A DNA stretch of 64,000 nucleotides. It comes from JBCBSZ01 sp039185015 (GTDB lineage: Bacteria > Actinomycetota > Acidimicrobiia > Acidimicrobiales > Poriferisodalaceae). Every line of letters begins with the position of its first letter. Positions within the stretch are counted from its first letter, which is position 1. This document shows, piece after piece, positions 42,852 through 50,959 of this stretch. The notes beneath the pieces were generated by a model. That model ran no database searches. It saw nothing but the letters and a program-made list of their open reading frames with translations, and had not been told where the DNA came from. The position numbers and the translations under genes are program-made. The stretch covers positions 62,001 to 126,000 of the forward strand of contig JBCDAU010000003.1 of the NCBI GenBank assembly GCA_039185015.1. Reading direction: 5' to 3'.

Positions 42852-43187
42852 ATGACGTGCATCGAGGTCCACGCCGAGGACGACTGGAAGCTGGTCGCCA
42901 AGTGCCGAGGGAAGACGCACCTCTTCTACGACGGCAAGCGCGAGTCGGAGGGTCAGCGAACTCGGCGCGAAGAGCTGGCGAAGAAGTACTGCGCCGTGTG
43001 CCCCGTCGCCGAGATCTGCAAGATCATGGGCCGGGTGGGACGAGAGCACGGCATCTGGGGCGGTGAGACCGACGAAGAGCGGGCCGCCGCCGGCTACCTG
43101 CCGACACGCTCGACCAGTCGTCGGATCCGGGCTGCGTGGCGCCCGGATCAGGCTGGCTCCGAGGATGTGTCGCATGGCGCAGCCTGA
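42852..43187 (+). CDS. WhiB-family iron-sulfur regulator
   Basis: A 111-residue WhiB. The four cluster cysteines are C18, C47, C50 and C56 (CAVCPVAEIC), and the GIWGG turn that contacts sigma factor follows. The C-terminal tail (STSRRIRAAWRPD) is basic but lacks an AT-hook. The protein senses NO or oxygen/redox through its cluster in known relatives. The N-terminal part, KTHLFYDGKRESEGQR, differs from the usual DPxLFFP form. Its end overlaps carH2 by 14 bp. Confidence 0.9.
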   Translation: MTCIEVHAEDDWKLVAKCRGKTHLFYDGKRESEGQRTRREELAKKYCAVCPVAEICKIMGRVGREHGIWGGETDEERAAAGYLPTRSTSRRIRAAWRPDQAGSEDVSHGAA

Positions 43188-44031
43188 CGACGAGCTGACG
43201 CTCCACGAGGTCGCCGCTCGCCTCGGCGTGCACTACAACACGGTCTACCGCTATGTCCGCCGCGGCAAGCTCGAGGCCCGCCAGGTCGGTGGAGAGTGGC
43301 GGGTCGCCCCCGAAGCGCTGGACGCGCTGACCGACACCACGAAGCCGACCGGCAAGCGCGGCGAGCAGAACTTCGACCTCCTCCAGGAGCGGATGCTGCG
43401 CCGCCTCATCGCCGGCGACGTCGAGGGTTCCTGGGACATCGCCACCGACTGCCTCGACGCCGGCGCCGAACCGACCGAGGTCCACACCAAGGTGCTCGGC
43501 CCGGCGATGGCCGAGATCGGCGAGCGGTGGTCGCGGGGCGAGCTCGAGGTCCAGGACGAGCATCGGGCCACGGCGGTCACGAACCTCCTGCTCGGTCGCC
43601 TGTCGACGAGGTTCCGTCGCCGCGGCCGGCGACGCGGCCGCGTGGTGCTCGGCGCAGCACCGGGCGACCAGCACAGCCTCGCCGTCGCGATGATGGCGGA
43701 CATCTTGCGGGCGAACGGCTTCGAAGCGATCGACCTCGGTGCCGACGTCCCGGCGGCGTCCTTCGCCAGCGTCGTCCAGGATGCCGACCAGCTCGTCGCC
43801 GTCGCGATCTACTCCGGCGCCCCCGACAACGCCACCGCCGTGGCCGACTCGGTCGACGCGATCCGCTCCGCCGTGCCCGGGTACGTGAGGATCATCCTCG
43901 GTGGCCCGGGCGTCGGCGGCGCGACCCGCGCCGAAGCCCTCGGCGCGCACGAGTGGGCCGGCTCGGCCGAGGACGTCCTCCGCGCCGTGGAGGCGGCGAC
44001 CAACGAGCTCCCCCGCGCTCAGGCCTGCTGA
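43174..44031 (+). CDS. CarH-like B12-dependent transcriptional regulator 2
   Basis: A 285-residue paralogue of the protein at 40321. It has the same helix-turn-helix (LTLHEVAARLGVHYNTVYRYVRR), W-x9-EH (W119, E129, H130) and D-x-H (D165, H167). The two share PAMAEIG-RW, DEHRATAV and RRRGRRRG. The ATG at 43174 overlaps the whiB gene by 14 bp, so the two are probably made from one mRNA; a frame from 43063 would extend the start by 37 residues but adds WhiB-overlapping low-quality sequence. Confidence 0.85.
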   Translation: MAQPDDELTLHEVAARLGVHYNTVYRYVRRGKLEARQVGGEWRVAPEALDALTDTTKPTGKRGEQNFDLLQERMLRRLIAGDVEGSWDIATDCLDAGAEPTEVHTKVLGPAMAEIGERWSRGELEVQDEHRATAVTNLLLGRLSTRFRRRGRRRGRVVLGAAPGDQHSLAVAMMADILRANGFEAIDLGADVPAASFASVVQDADQLVAVAIYSGAPDNATAVADSVDAIRSAVPGYVRIILGGPGVGGATRAEALGAHEWAGSAEDVLRAVEAATNELPRAQAC

Positions 44032-44034
44032 GCT

Positions 44035-44068
44035 CGGGTCCCGGCGTGGCACCCAGTGCTCGGACCCG
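44035..44068. terminator. Hairpin between convergent carH2 and udg genes
   Basis: CGGGTCC (44035-44041) and GGACCCG (44062-44068) pair, with an inner GCAC/GTGC stem and CCA loop. It lies in the 59-bp gap between convergent genes, suiting a two-way terminator. No T-run is present. Confidence 0.35.
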
Positions 44069-44090
44069 GCGGCACGGGACCTCGTGAGCT

Positions 44091-44762
44091 TCAGCCGGCG
44101 AGGCGCTTGGCCTCGTCGAAGACGTCGTCCAGCATGGCCGGCGTCAACCGGCCGGTGAAGGTGTTCTGTTGGCTCGGGTGGAACGAGCAGACGATGTTGC
44201 GGCCGTCGTCGAGCTCGACGCTCACGCCGTGGCCGAACTTCGGACGGGGGCGGAGACCGAGCTCGGACGCGATCACGCCGTAGCCGAACTGTCCGAGCGC
44301 CACGAACACCTGCCGACGCTCCAGGAGCTCGAGCTCCCGGAGCAGCCATGGACGACAGTTGTCTCGCTCCTCGGTCGTGGGCTTGTTGGCCGGCGGAGCG
44401 CACCGAACCGCCGCGGACACCCACGTGTCGGAGAGCTCGAGCCCGTCGTCCAACGAGACGGCCTCGGCCTGGTTGGCGAGGCCGGCCCGGTGCAGGGCGG
44501 CGAACAGGAAGTCGCCGGAGCGGTCACCGGTGAAGACCCGCCCGGTGCGGTTGGCTCCGTGCGCCGCCGGTGCGAGACCGACGATGACGATCCGGGCCCT
44601 CGGATCGCCGAACCCCGGGACCGGCCGCCCCCAGTACTCCTCGTCCCGGTACGCCGCGCGCTTCTCGACCGCCACCTGCTCGCGCCACGCCACCAGCCGG
44701 GGGCACCGGCGACACGAGGAGATCTCCTCCGCGAGCTGGGCGTGATCGGCCTCGAGGGTCAC
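44091..44762 (-). CDS. Uracil-DNA glycosylase, family 5 (UdgB)
   Basis: A 223-residue DNA repair enzyme with an iron-sulfur cluster. The N-terminal CRRCPRLV and later cysteines (RCAPPANKP, NCRPW) are the likely cluster ligands. The family-5 motif is GLAPAAHGANRTGRVFTGD and motif 2 is FHPSQQNTF. It removes uracil and other deaminated bases. A GC-rich genome has much cytosine to deaminate. Start GTG 44762. Confidence 0.9.
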   Translation of the reverse strand: MTLEADHAQLAEEISSCRRCPRLVAWREQVAVEKRAAYRDEEYWGRPVPGFGDPRARIVIVGLAPAAHGANRTGRVFTGDRSGDFLFAALHRAGLANQAEAVSLDDGLELSDTWVSAAVRCAPPANKPTTEERDNCRPWLLRELELLERRQVFVALGQFGYGVIASELGLRPRPKFGHGVSVELDDGRNIVCSFHPSQQNTFTGRLTPAMLDDVFDEAKRLAG

Positions 44763-44883
44763 GAGCCGAGCCGATCACACCCGGCCGCCGGGCGCCAAGG
44801 CGAGTCGCGGTGTCGGATCGCGCCGGACGCCGAGGCGGGTCCGGGTGTCGGGTCGGGCCCGGTCGCTCGGTAGCGTCGTTTCG

Positions 44884-45540
44884 GTGGCGAAGCGCACCTC
44901 GACCAACCGCAGCACCGCTCCGACGTTGGTCCTCCTCGTCCGGCACGGCAAGACGCCCACCACCGGCGCGAAGCTGCCGGGCCGGGCACCGGGCCTCCAC
45001 CTTGCCGACCTCGGGCGAGAGCAGGCTCAGGCGGCGGCCGATCGGATCGCCGAACTCGACAAGGTGGCCGCCGTGTACGCCTCCCCGCTCGAGCGCACCC
45101 GGGAGACGGCGGCACCGATCGCGAAGGCCCACAAGCTGCGGGCCCGCGTCGACCAGGGGCTGCTCGAGCTCGATGTCGGCGACTGGACCGAGAAGCGGCT
45201 GAGCGACCTGCGGCGTCGCAAGGAGTGGACGACGGTCCAGCGCTACCCCAGCGGCTTCACCTTCCCCGGGGGTGAGAGCTTCGGCGAGATGCAGCAACGC
45301 ATCACCGGAACCCTGCGCCGCCTGGTCGGCCAGCACCCGGGCGAGACGATCGTCGCCGTCTCCCACGCCGACCCCATCCGGGCGGCCATCGCCGACGCGA
45401 TGGGCACGCACCTCGACCTGTTCCAGCGGATCGTCGTCGGGCCGTGCTCGGTCAGCGCCATCCTCTTCACGAGCGGCGGTCCGCTCGTGCTCGCCGTCAA
45501 CACCAACGGCGGCAGCCTGAAGGGTCTCGGCCCGGCATGA
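44884..45540 (+). CDS. Histidine phosphatase (MSMEG_4193-type)
   Basis: A 218-residue protein of the phosphoglycerate-mutase-like superfamily. The catalytic VLLVRHGKTP (His) and the later VAVSHADPIRAA (His) are clear, with R and E at SPLERTRET. This type forms a conserved trio with DUF3090 and an SCO1664-like protein. The GTG at 44884 fits; TAGCGT seven bases upstream may make it leaderless. It overlaps the next gene by 4 bp. Confidence 0.85.
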   Translation: MAKRTSTNRSTAPTLVLLVRHGKTPTTGAKLPGRAPGLHLADLGREQAQAAADRIAELDKVAAVYASPLERTRETAAPIAKAHKLRARVDQGLLELDVGDWTEKRLSDLRRRKEWTTVQRYPSGFTFPGGESFGEMQQRITGTLRRLVGQHPGETIVAVSHADPIRAAIADAMGTHLDLFQRIVVGPCSVSAILFTSGGPLVLAVNTNGGSLKGLGPA

Positions 45541-46022
45541 GCGAGTCCTACCGCTTCGATCTGGTCGACGACTTCACGACCGGCACGATCGGGCGGCCCG
45601 GGCAGCGGACCTTCTTCCTCCAGGTGGTCGCCGGGCTCGACCGCATCACGTTCAAGTGCGAGAAGGGGCACGTGTCCGCGCTCGCCACGTCGCTCAGGAC
45701 CGTCCTCGCGGACCTCCCCGAGGTCACCACCGGGAGTCGGAGCGGCGAGCTGCTCGTCGGCGCCGAGGAGTGGAACGTCGGCGGCATCGGCCTCGCCTAC
45801 GACGAGGACGGCGACCGGATCATCATCCAGCTCGAGGAGATGCTGTTCGAGGAGGAGGAGGACGAGGACGACTCGGCCACGGCAAGGTTCTCGATCACGC
45901 CGGCCATGGCAGCCGCCTTCTGCGAACGAGCCGAGGACCTGGTCGCCTCCGGCCGACCGCCCTGCCAGTGGTGCGGGCGGCCGCTCGATCCCGACGGCCA
46001 CATCTGCCCGCGGATGAACTGA
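45537..46022 (+). CDS. DUF3090-family protein
   Basis: A 161-residue protein recognisable as DUF3090 (N-terminus SYRFDLVDDFTTGTIGRPGQ-like, then FFLQVVAG, and CQWCGRPLDPDGHICPRMN near the end, a possible small zinc site with C-x2-C and a third Cys). Acidic run EEEEDEDDS lies in the middle. It overlaps the phosphatase gene by 4 bp. Confidence 0.85.
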   Translation: MSESYRFDLVDDFTTGTIGRPGQRTFFLQVVAGLDRITFKCEKGHVSALATSLRTVLADLPEVTTGSRSGELLVGAEEWNVGGIGLAYDEDGDRIIIQLEEMLFEEEEDEDDSATARFSITPAMAAAFCERAEDLVASGRPPCQWCGRPLDPDGHICPRMN

Positions 46023-46024
46023 CC

Positions 46025-46738
46025 GTGGGCGAGGCCACCGACGACCAGGAGCACGCGATCCTCCAACGGCTCCGCAGCGCGCCCTTCGAGATCGAGGGGC
46101 GGATGCCGTGGAGCTCGAACGGGACCTTCCTCGTGAGCTTCGACGAGGAGCACAAGGCGATCTACAAACCGACGGCGATGGAACGGCCCCTCTGGGACTT
46201 CCCGGCCGGCCTCCATCACCGAGAGGTCGGCGCCTACGAGCTGTCCCGGGCGCTCGGCTGGGGCGTCGTTCCCCCGACGGTGGTCCGTTGCGACGACGCC
46301 GAGCTCGGCGAGGGCAGCCTGCAGCACTTCGTCGACGCCGACTTCGAGCAGCACCACTTCACGCTCGTGAAGGACACGACCCACCACGACCTCCTCCGCC
46401 GGATCTGCCTCTTCGACGTGCTCGCGAACAACACCGACCGGAAGAGCGGGCACTGCCTGCTCGGTGAGGACGGCCGGATCTGGGCGATCGACAACGGCCT
46501 GTGCTTCTCTGCCGACTTCAAGCTCCGCACGGTGATCTGGGAGTTCGGTGGCGACGAGATCGCCCCGGAGTTGCTGGAGGACATCGAGCGGGCCCTCGAC
46601 GGCCTCCCGGGAGCGTTGAGCGGGCTGCTCGACGACGAGGAGATCGATGCGATCCGCCAGCGGGGTCGGGCGTTGCTCACCAACCGCAGCTACCCGATCG
46701 ACCCGACGGGGCACCGTTACCCCTGGCCGCTGGTGTGA
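46025..46738 (+). CDS. SCO1664-family protein (PI3/4-kinase-like fold)
   Basis: A 237-residue protein. Features shared with the SCO1664 family are AIYKPTAMERPLWDFP, the ICLFDVLANNTDRKSGHCLL segment (D-x4-N-like catalytic loop) and WAIDNGLCF (metal Asp), which recall lipid-kinase/HipA-like kinases. Its role is unknown. Starts with GTG 46025, just after the DUF3090 stop. mshC, which often follows in mycobacteria, is absent here. Confidence 0.82.
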   Translation: MGEATDDQEHAILQRLRSAPFEIEGRMPWSSNGTFLVSFDEEHKAIYKPTAMERPLWDFPAGLHHREVGAYELSRALGWGVVPPTVVRCDDAELGEGSLQHFVDADFEQHHFTLVKDTTHHDLLRRICLFDVLANNTDRKSGHCLLGEDGRIWAIDNGLCFSADFKLRTVIWEFGGDEIAPELLEDIERALDGLPGALSGLLDDEEIDAIRQRGRALLTNRSYPIDPTGHRYPWPLV

Positions 46739-46748
46739 TCGTCGTTCG

Positions 46749-47717
46749 ATGACCGAGTGGCGACAGCTGATCCTGCTCGGCGACATCGACGAGCTGCTCC
46801 GTGAGGTCGAGCGACTCGCCGAGCGACGCGACTGGGAGCTGCTGTTCGGGCTGCGGCGAGCCTGCCGCTCGGCCTACGAGACCGGCCACCAGCTGTGGCC
46901 CGTGTCCGACTGGGCTTCGTACCGACTGGTGCTCGAGGGGCCGGCCGACCTCGCCACCGAGGTGCTGCGCGACCCGCCTCCCGCCTTCCCTCTCGGACCG
47001 CTGACCGAGACCCTGGCCCAGGTGCGGGCGTGGGACGAGGTCGAGGTCGACCTCGTCGATCCGATCGTCCGGGCGTCGTTCGCGCAGGAGCGCGTCCTGC
47101 GGGGTGAGGCCCTCGACGACCTCGAGCTGAGCGCCGAGCTCGTCGAGGTGCCGCTGCGATTGGCGTCGTGGGAGCCCGAGTACGTCCTCGCGACCTACTC
47201 CCCCGATGGGGTCGACCCGGGCGAGCCGCCGTTCGGCGGTGCGCTGCCCGGTCCGAGACTGCCAGCCGGTCAGGTGGTGTCGGACCGGAGGACCACGGAC
47301 GCCTTCGAGCAGCTCGTCGCGCATCGGGCCGCGGCCGGCGAGCTGACGGTCCGTTCGGTGGCCGTCGAGGGCTCGGCGGAGGAGGCCGTGGGATGCCTCG
47401 TCGAGGGACCGTCGCGCTGGTCCGAGCTCGACGCCGGCACGGCCCTGGCGACCTGGTGCTGGCTCGCCGCAGGCGGTCCGCGCCGGTCGGGAGCAGCTGC
47501 GGGCCGGGTGCGGACCTGGTGGGCCCTCGCCGCAGCGGCCGACCTGCTCGACGACTGGCCACTGGAGGCCGACGAGCTCGGCGACGTCCTCGACGAGCTG
47601 CGCTTCGCCGTCTTCGCCCCCGAGGCGGAACCGGCGACGATCGGCCTCGCGGTCGGTGACCCGACCCACGGCGTGGCGTGGGCCCTCCGACTCGACCCGG
47701 TGATCGAGACGACCTAG
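46749..47717 (+). CDS. Hypothetical protein, last gene of the histidine phosphatase operon
   Basis: A 322-residue soluble protein of no family I recognise. It is rich in Leu, Glu, Asp and Trp, with repeated helical segments (RQLILLGDIDELLREVERL; ARLL-type pairs later). It lies 10 bp after the SCO1664-type gene and so belongs to the same transcript. It contains no catalytic motif I can name. Confidence 0.7.
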   Translation: MTEWRQLILLGDIDELLREVERLAERRDWELLFGLRRACRSAYETGHQLWPVSDWASYRLVLEGPADLATEVLRDPPPAFPLGPLTETLAQVRAWDEVEVDLVDPIVRASFAQERVLRGEALDDLELSAELVEVPLRLASWEPEYVLATYSPDGVDPGEPPFGGALPGPRLPAGQVVSDRRTTDAFEQLVAHRAAAGELTVRSVAVEGSAEEAVGCLVEGPSRWSELDAGTALATWCWLAAGGPRRSGAAAGRVRTWWALAAAADLLDDWPLEADELGDVLDELRFAVFAPEAEPATIGLAVGDPTHGVAWALRLDPVIETT

Positions 47718-47759
47718 CCGAAGATCCCGGGGACGTCGTTCAGGCCGACCGCAGACGAC

Positions 47760-47936
47760 CTAGCGCTCGACGGCGGACAGTCGGTTGAGCTGGGTCAGGT
47801 ACGGATCGAGGCGGACCGGCGCGACGCGCTTTCGTCTCGGCGCGAGCACGAGCGGGAGACCCGCGACCGCTGCGACCGTGAGCACGAGCGGGAGACCCGC
47901 GACCGCTGCGACCGTGAGCACGACGACCAGCTCCAT
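47760..47936 (-). CDS. 58-aa membrane protein with duplicated helix segment
   Basis: A 59-codon frame on the minus strand. The first 30 residues are a hydrophobic stretch built of two copies of a 12-residue unit (VLTVAAVAGLPL), followed by a basic segment (APRRKRV) and a soluble tail ending RLSAVER. The 36-bp unit at DNA level is duplicated exactly in frame, so the duplication is recent. Without it the protein would have a normal single short helix. No family known. Confidence 0.5.
   Translation of the reverse strand: MELVVVLTVAAVAGLPLVLTVAAVAGLPLVLAPRRKRVAPVRLDPYLTQLNRLSAVER
47844..47923. repeat. 36-bp tandem repeat, two exact copies plus 8 bp
   Basis: Copies at 47844-47879 and 47880-47915 are identical and 8 further bases match. 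The unit is a whole number of codons for the minus-strand 58-aa frame. Confidence 0.9.
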
Positions 47937-48078
47937 GACCCCGACCTTCCGACGACCCTGCTGTCCTCATCGGCATCGTCGGGCCGTGGCTGAGGTCGGT
48001 TCGGTTGCGCTTCGTTGACGATCGCCCGGCCGGGCCGTCAGACGGCGTTCAGGCGACGGCGAGTGGTCCCGGACGCGC

Positions 48079-48111
48079 CACCGGCGCAGCCCCGAGGGGG
48101 CTGCGCCGGTG
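48079..48111 (-). terminator. Strong hairpin downstream of etfA
   Basis: A perfect 15-bp stem (CACCGGCGCAGCCCC pairing with its complement) and a 3-base loop. With the nearer hairpin at 48128-48149 it makes two stems after the etfA stop. No T-run follows on the minus strand. Confidence 0.6.
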
Positions 48112-48127
48112 ATCGTGCTCGTTCGGT

Positions 48128-48149
48128 TCGTGCCCCGGACAGGGCACGA
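48128..48149 (-). terminator. Hairpin directly after etfA
   Basis: Arms TCGTGCCC and GGGCACGA, loop of six, ending 2 bases from the etfA stop codon. With the larger hairpin beyond, this is a probable tandem terminator. The rest of 47937-48078 holds nothing I can name. Confidence 0.55.
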
Positions 48150-48151
48150 GC

Positions 48152-49120
48152 TCAGCCTCGGCTGGCGAGGGCCTCGGCGAGCTTGGGCATGACCTTGTGG
48201 AGGTCGCCCACGATGCCGAGGTCGGCGACACCGAAGATCGGCGCCTCCGGGTCCTTGTTGATCGCGATGATGTTCTTCGAGCCCTTCATGCCCACCAGGT
48301 GCTGGGTGGCGCCCGACACCCCGGCAGCGATGTAGATGCTCGGCTTGACGACCTTGCCGGTCTGTCCGACCTGCAGGGCGTAGGGCACCCAGCCGGCGTC
48401 GACGATGGCCCGGGTGGCGCCGGGGGCGCCACCGAGGGTGTCGGCGAGATCGGCGACGAGCGTGAAGTTGTCCGGCTCGCCCAGACCACGACCGCCGGAC
48501 ACGACGATGTCGGCCTCGTCGAGCTGCGGACCGGTCCGCTCCTCGACGTGGCGCTCGACGACACGGGCGGCGCCGGCCGCTCCGGTGACGGGCACGGCGA
48601 GAGCGACGACCTCGGCCGCGCCACCGCCGGCCGACTCCGCGGCGAACGACTTCGGGCGGATCACCGCCAGCCGGAGCGCGTCGGTCCGGAACGCCGTCAA
48701 GACGTTCACGGTGCCGCCGAAGATCGGCTCGGTGACGACCACGTCGTCGCCGTCGACCGCGACGTCGACGCCGTTGGTCACGACCGGGGCGTCGAGGGCG
48801 ACCGAGAGGCGGGCGGCGATGTCGCGCCCGTCGTACGTCTGACCCAGGAGCACGAGGTCGGGCGACTCGGCGGCGGCGAGCTCGGCCAGGGCGGCGGCGA
48901 CCGCCGGGCCCGGCAGGGCGCCGTCGAGGTCGCCGGTGGCGAGCACGCGGCTCGCGCCGTGCTCGCCGAGCTCGGCGGCGAGGGCATCGCCGGGACCGGC
49001 GACGATCGCGTCGACCGAGCCAGCGAGCTCACGGGCCTTCGCGAGGAGTTCGAGGGTGATGGTGGCCACGCCGCCGGAGGCGTTCGTCTCGGCCACGACC
49101 CAGATCTTGTCCAGTGCCAT
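48152..49120 (-). CDS. etfA: Electron transfer flavoprotein subunit alpha
   Basis: ETF carries electrons from acyl-CoA dehydrogenases to the respiratory chain. The 322-residue alpha subunit has the FAD-binding C-terminal domain, with GGRGLG, GQTGKVVKPSIYIAAGVSGA and AINKDPEAPIFGVADLGIVGD. It lies 12 bp after etfB. The acyl-CoA dehydrogenase at 35 kb is a possible electron donor. Confidence 0.95.
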   Translation of the reverse strand: MALDKIWVVAETNASGGVATITLELLAKARELAGSVDAIVAGPGDALAAELGEHGASRVLATGDLDGALPGPAVAAALAELAAAESPDLVLLGQTYDGRDIAARLSVALDAPVVTNGVDVAVDGDDVVVTEPIFGGTVNVLTAFRTDALRLAVIRPKSFAAESAGGGAAEVVALAVPVTGAAGAARVVERHVEERTGPQLDEADIVVSGGRGLGEPDNFTLVADLADTLGGAPGATRAIVDAGWVPYALQVGQTGKVVKPSIYIAAGVSGATQHLVGMKGSKNIIAINKDPEAPIFGVADLGIVGDLHKVMPKLAEALASRG

Positions 49121-49132
49121 GTCCAGTTCCTC

Positions 49133-49906
49133 TCAGATCGCCTTGAGCTCTTCGAGGAAGGCGACGATGCGCAGGTGCGCCTCGCCGTCGTCCTCGACGA
49201 TCTCGCCTGCTTCACGGGCCGGAGCTTCCTCGACCGACACCGTCGCCTGGCCCGCGGCCGTACCGCCGACGCCCTCCAGACCGAGGTCGCCGAGCGCGAG
49301 CTCGTCGACCGGCTTCTTCTTCGCCGCCATGATCCCCTTGAAGGAGGGGTAGCGGGGTTCGACGACGCCGGCGGTCACCGAGGCGACGCACGGGGTCGGG
49401 GCGGTCACGACGTCGTACCCGGCGTCGGTCTGCCGCTCGACGGTGACCTGGCCGTCGGCGATGTCGATCTTCTTGGCGAAGCCCAACGAGGGCCAACCCA
49501 GGAGGGCGGCGACCTGCTCGGGCACGGTGCCGGTGTAGCCGTCGGACGACTCGGTGCCGGCGACGACGAGGTCGGGCTCGTAGCGCTCGACCGCCTTGGC
49601 GATGACCTTGGCGGTGCTCAGCGCATCGCTGCCGGCGAGGGCCTCGTCGCTGACGAGGATCGCGTCCTCGGCACCCATGGCGAGGGCGGTGCGCAGGCCA
49701 GAGGTCTCGTTGCGGGGTGCCATCGAGACGAGGTGGACCGAGCCGCCGCCGGCGGCCTCCACCAGCTGCAGCGCCATCTCGACGCCGTAGGAGTCGGACT
49801 CGTCGAGGATGAGCTTGTCGTCCCTGACGAGGAGGTTGGTTGAGGGATCCAGCGCCCCGGGGTTCGCGGGATCGGGGATCTGCTTCACACAGACGACGAC
49901 CTTCAT
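49133..49906 (-). CDS. etfB: Electron transfer flavoprotein subunit beta
   Basis: The 257-residue partner of EtfA. It has the family N-terminus MKVVVCVKQIPDPANPG, the nucleotide-binding middle (VVAGTESSDGYTGTVP) and the recognition loop region (VEPRYPSFKGIMAAKKKP). Standard length. ATG 49906; divergent DAG-kinase gene begins 87 bp away. Confidence 0.95.
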   Translation of the reverse strand: MKVVVCVKQIPDPANPGALDPSTNLLVRDDKLILDESDSYGVEMALQLVEAAGGGSVHLVSMAPRNETSGLRTALAMGAEDAILVSDEALAGSDALSTAKVIAKAVERYEPDLVVAGTESSDGYTGTVPEQVAALLGWPSLGFAKKIDIADGQVTVERQTDAGYDVVTAPTPCVASVTAGVVEPRYPSFKGIMAAKKKPVDELALGDLGLEGVGGTAAGQATVSVEEAPAREAGEIVEDDGEAHLRIVAFLEELKAI

Positions 49907-49993
49907 GGCGACAGTGTGGCGGCAGGTCGTGAAGGTAACCAAACGCGTCGGACGAGAGTCACACCGAGTTCCGCCCCACCCGACCGGACACGG

Positions 49994-50917
49994 ATGCGCC
50001 TGCTGCTCGTCGTCAACCGATCTGCCTCCTCGGTGAGCGCCCGGACCCGGGTGTTGGTGCGCCGTGCGCTGGCCGAGGAGCACGAGGTCGAGGAGGTCGC
50101 GACCGTCCGTCGGAACAACGCGACCGCCATCGCCACCGGGGCCGCCCACGACGGTGTCGACGTCGTCGTCGGGCTCGGCGGGGACGGCACGGTCAACGAG
50201 CTCGCCAACGGGCTGATCGACACCGACACCGCGCTGGGTGTGCTCCCCGGCGGCTCGACCAACGTGTTCGCCCGCTCGATCGGCACGCCCGACGACCCGC
50301 TCGCCGCGACCGAGCACCTCCTCGCCGGCCTCCGAGCAGGAGCCATCGAGCGCATCGGCCTCGGCACGGTCGGCAGTCGGGTCTTCACCTTCCACATCGG
50401 GCTCGGGTTCGACGCCGCGGTCGTGGAGCAGGTCGAGGCCCGCTCGAAGATGAAGCGCTACGCCGGGCACCCCTACTACCTCTGGTGCACGGCCTCGACG
50501 TGGCGGCGCTTCGACCGCACCGAGCCGCTGCTGCGGATCGAGCTCCCCGGCGGCGAGGTCATCGACGACGCCCGCTTCGCCGTGGTGCTCAACACCGACC
50601 CGTACACCTACCTGGGCTCGCGACCCGTTCGGCTCGCGCCCGAGGCGACCCTGCGACGGGGGCTCGTCCTCGTGGCCCTCCGCTCGCTGGACGCCCGCAC
50701 CCTGCTCCCCGTGGTCGCCTCGGCGCTCGGCCGGGGCACTCGGCTCCGCAAGCACCGCCACGTCGTCGTCCGCACCGACCTCGAACGTCTCGTCGTCCGT
50801 GGGCACCGGCCCTTCCCCCACCAGGTCGACGGCGACCCCCTGGGGCCGACCCGCCATCTCGAGCTGGCCCACCGTCCCGACTCCTTGTCGATGATCCGGC
50901 CGCAGACACCCGCCTGA
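49994..50917 (+). CDS. Diacylglycerol kinase/sphingosine kinase-like protein
   Basis: A 307-residue lipid kinase-like protein. The catalytic glycine-rich loop GLGGDGTVNELANG and PGGSTNVFARSIG are clear, and DEGR-like tail (HQVDGDPLG) lies near the C-terminus. It would phosphorylate diacylglycerol or related lipids at the membrane. The start is ATG 49994; the longer frame to 49916 adds unrelated residues. Confidence 0.88.
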   Translation: MRLLLVVNRSASSVSARTRVLVRRALAEEHEVEEVATVRRNNATAIATGAAHDGVDVVVGLGGDGTVNELANGLIDTDTALGVLPGGSTNVFARSIGTPDDPLAATEHLLAGLRAGAIERIGLGTVGSRVFTFHIGLGFDAAVVEQVEARSKMKRYAGHPYYLWCTASTWRRFDRTEPLLRIELPGGEVIDDARFAVVLNTDPYTYLGSRPVRLAPEATLRRGLVLVALRSLDARTLLPVVASALGRGTRLRKHRHVVVRTDLERLVVRGHRPFPHQVDGDPLGPTRHLELAHRPDSLSMIRPQTPA

Positions 50918-50959
50918 GTCGCCTTCAGCAGTGCCCTGCTGCTGCCGACAGACAGCACC

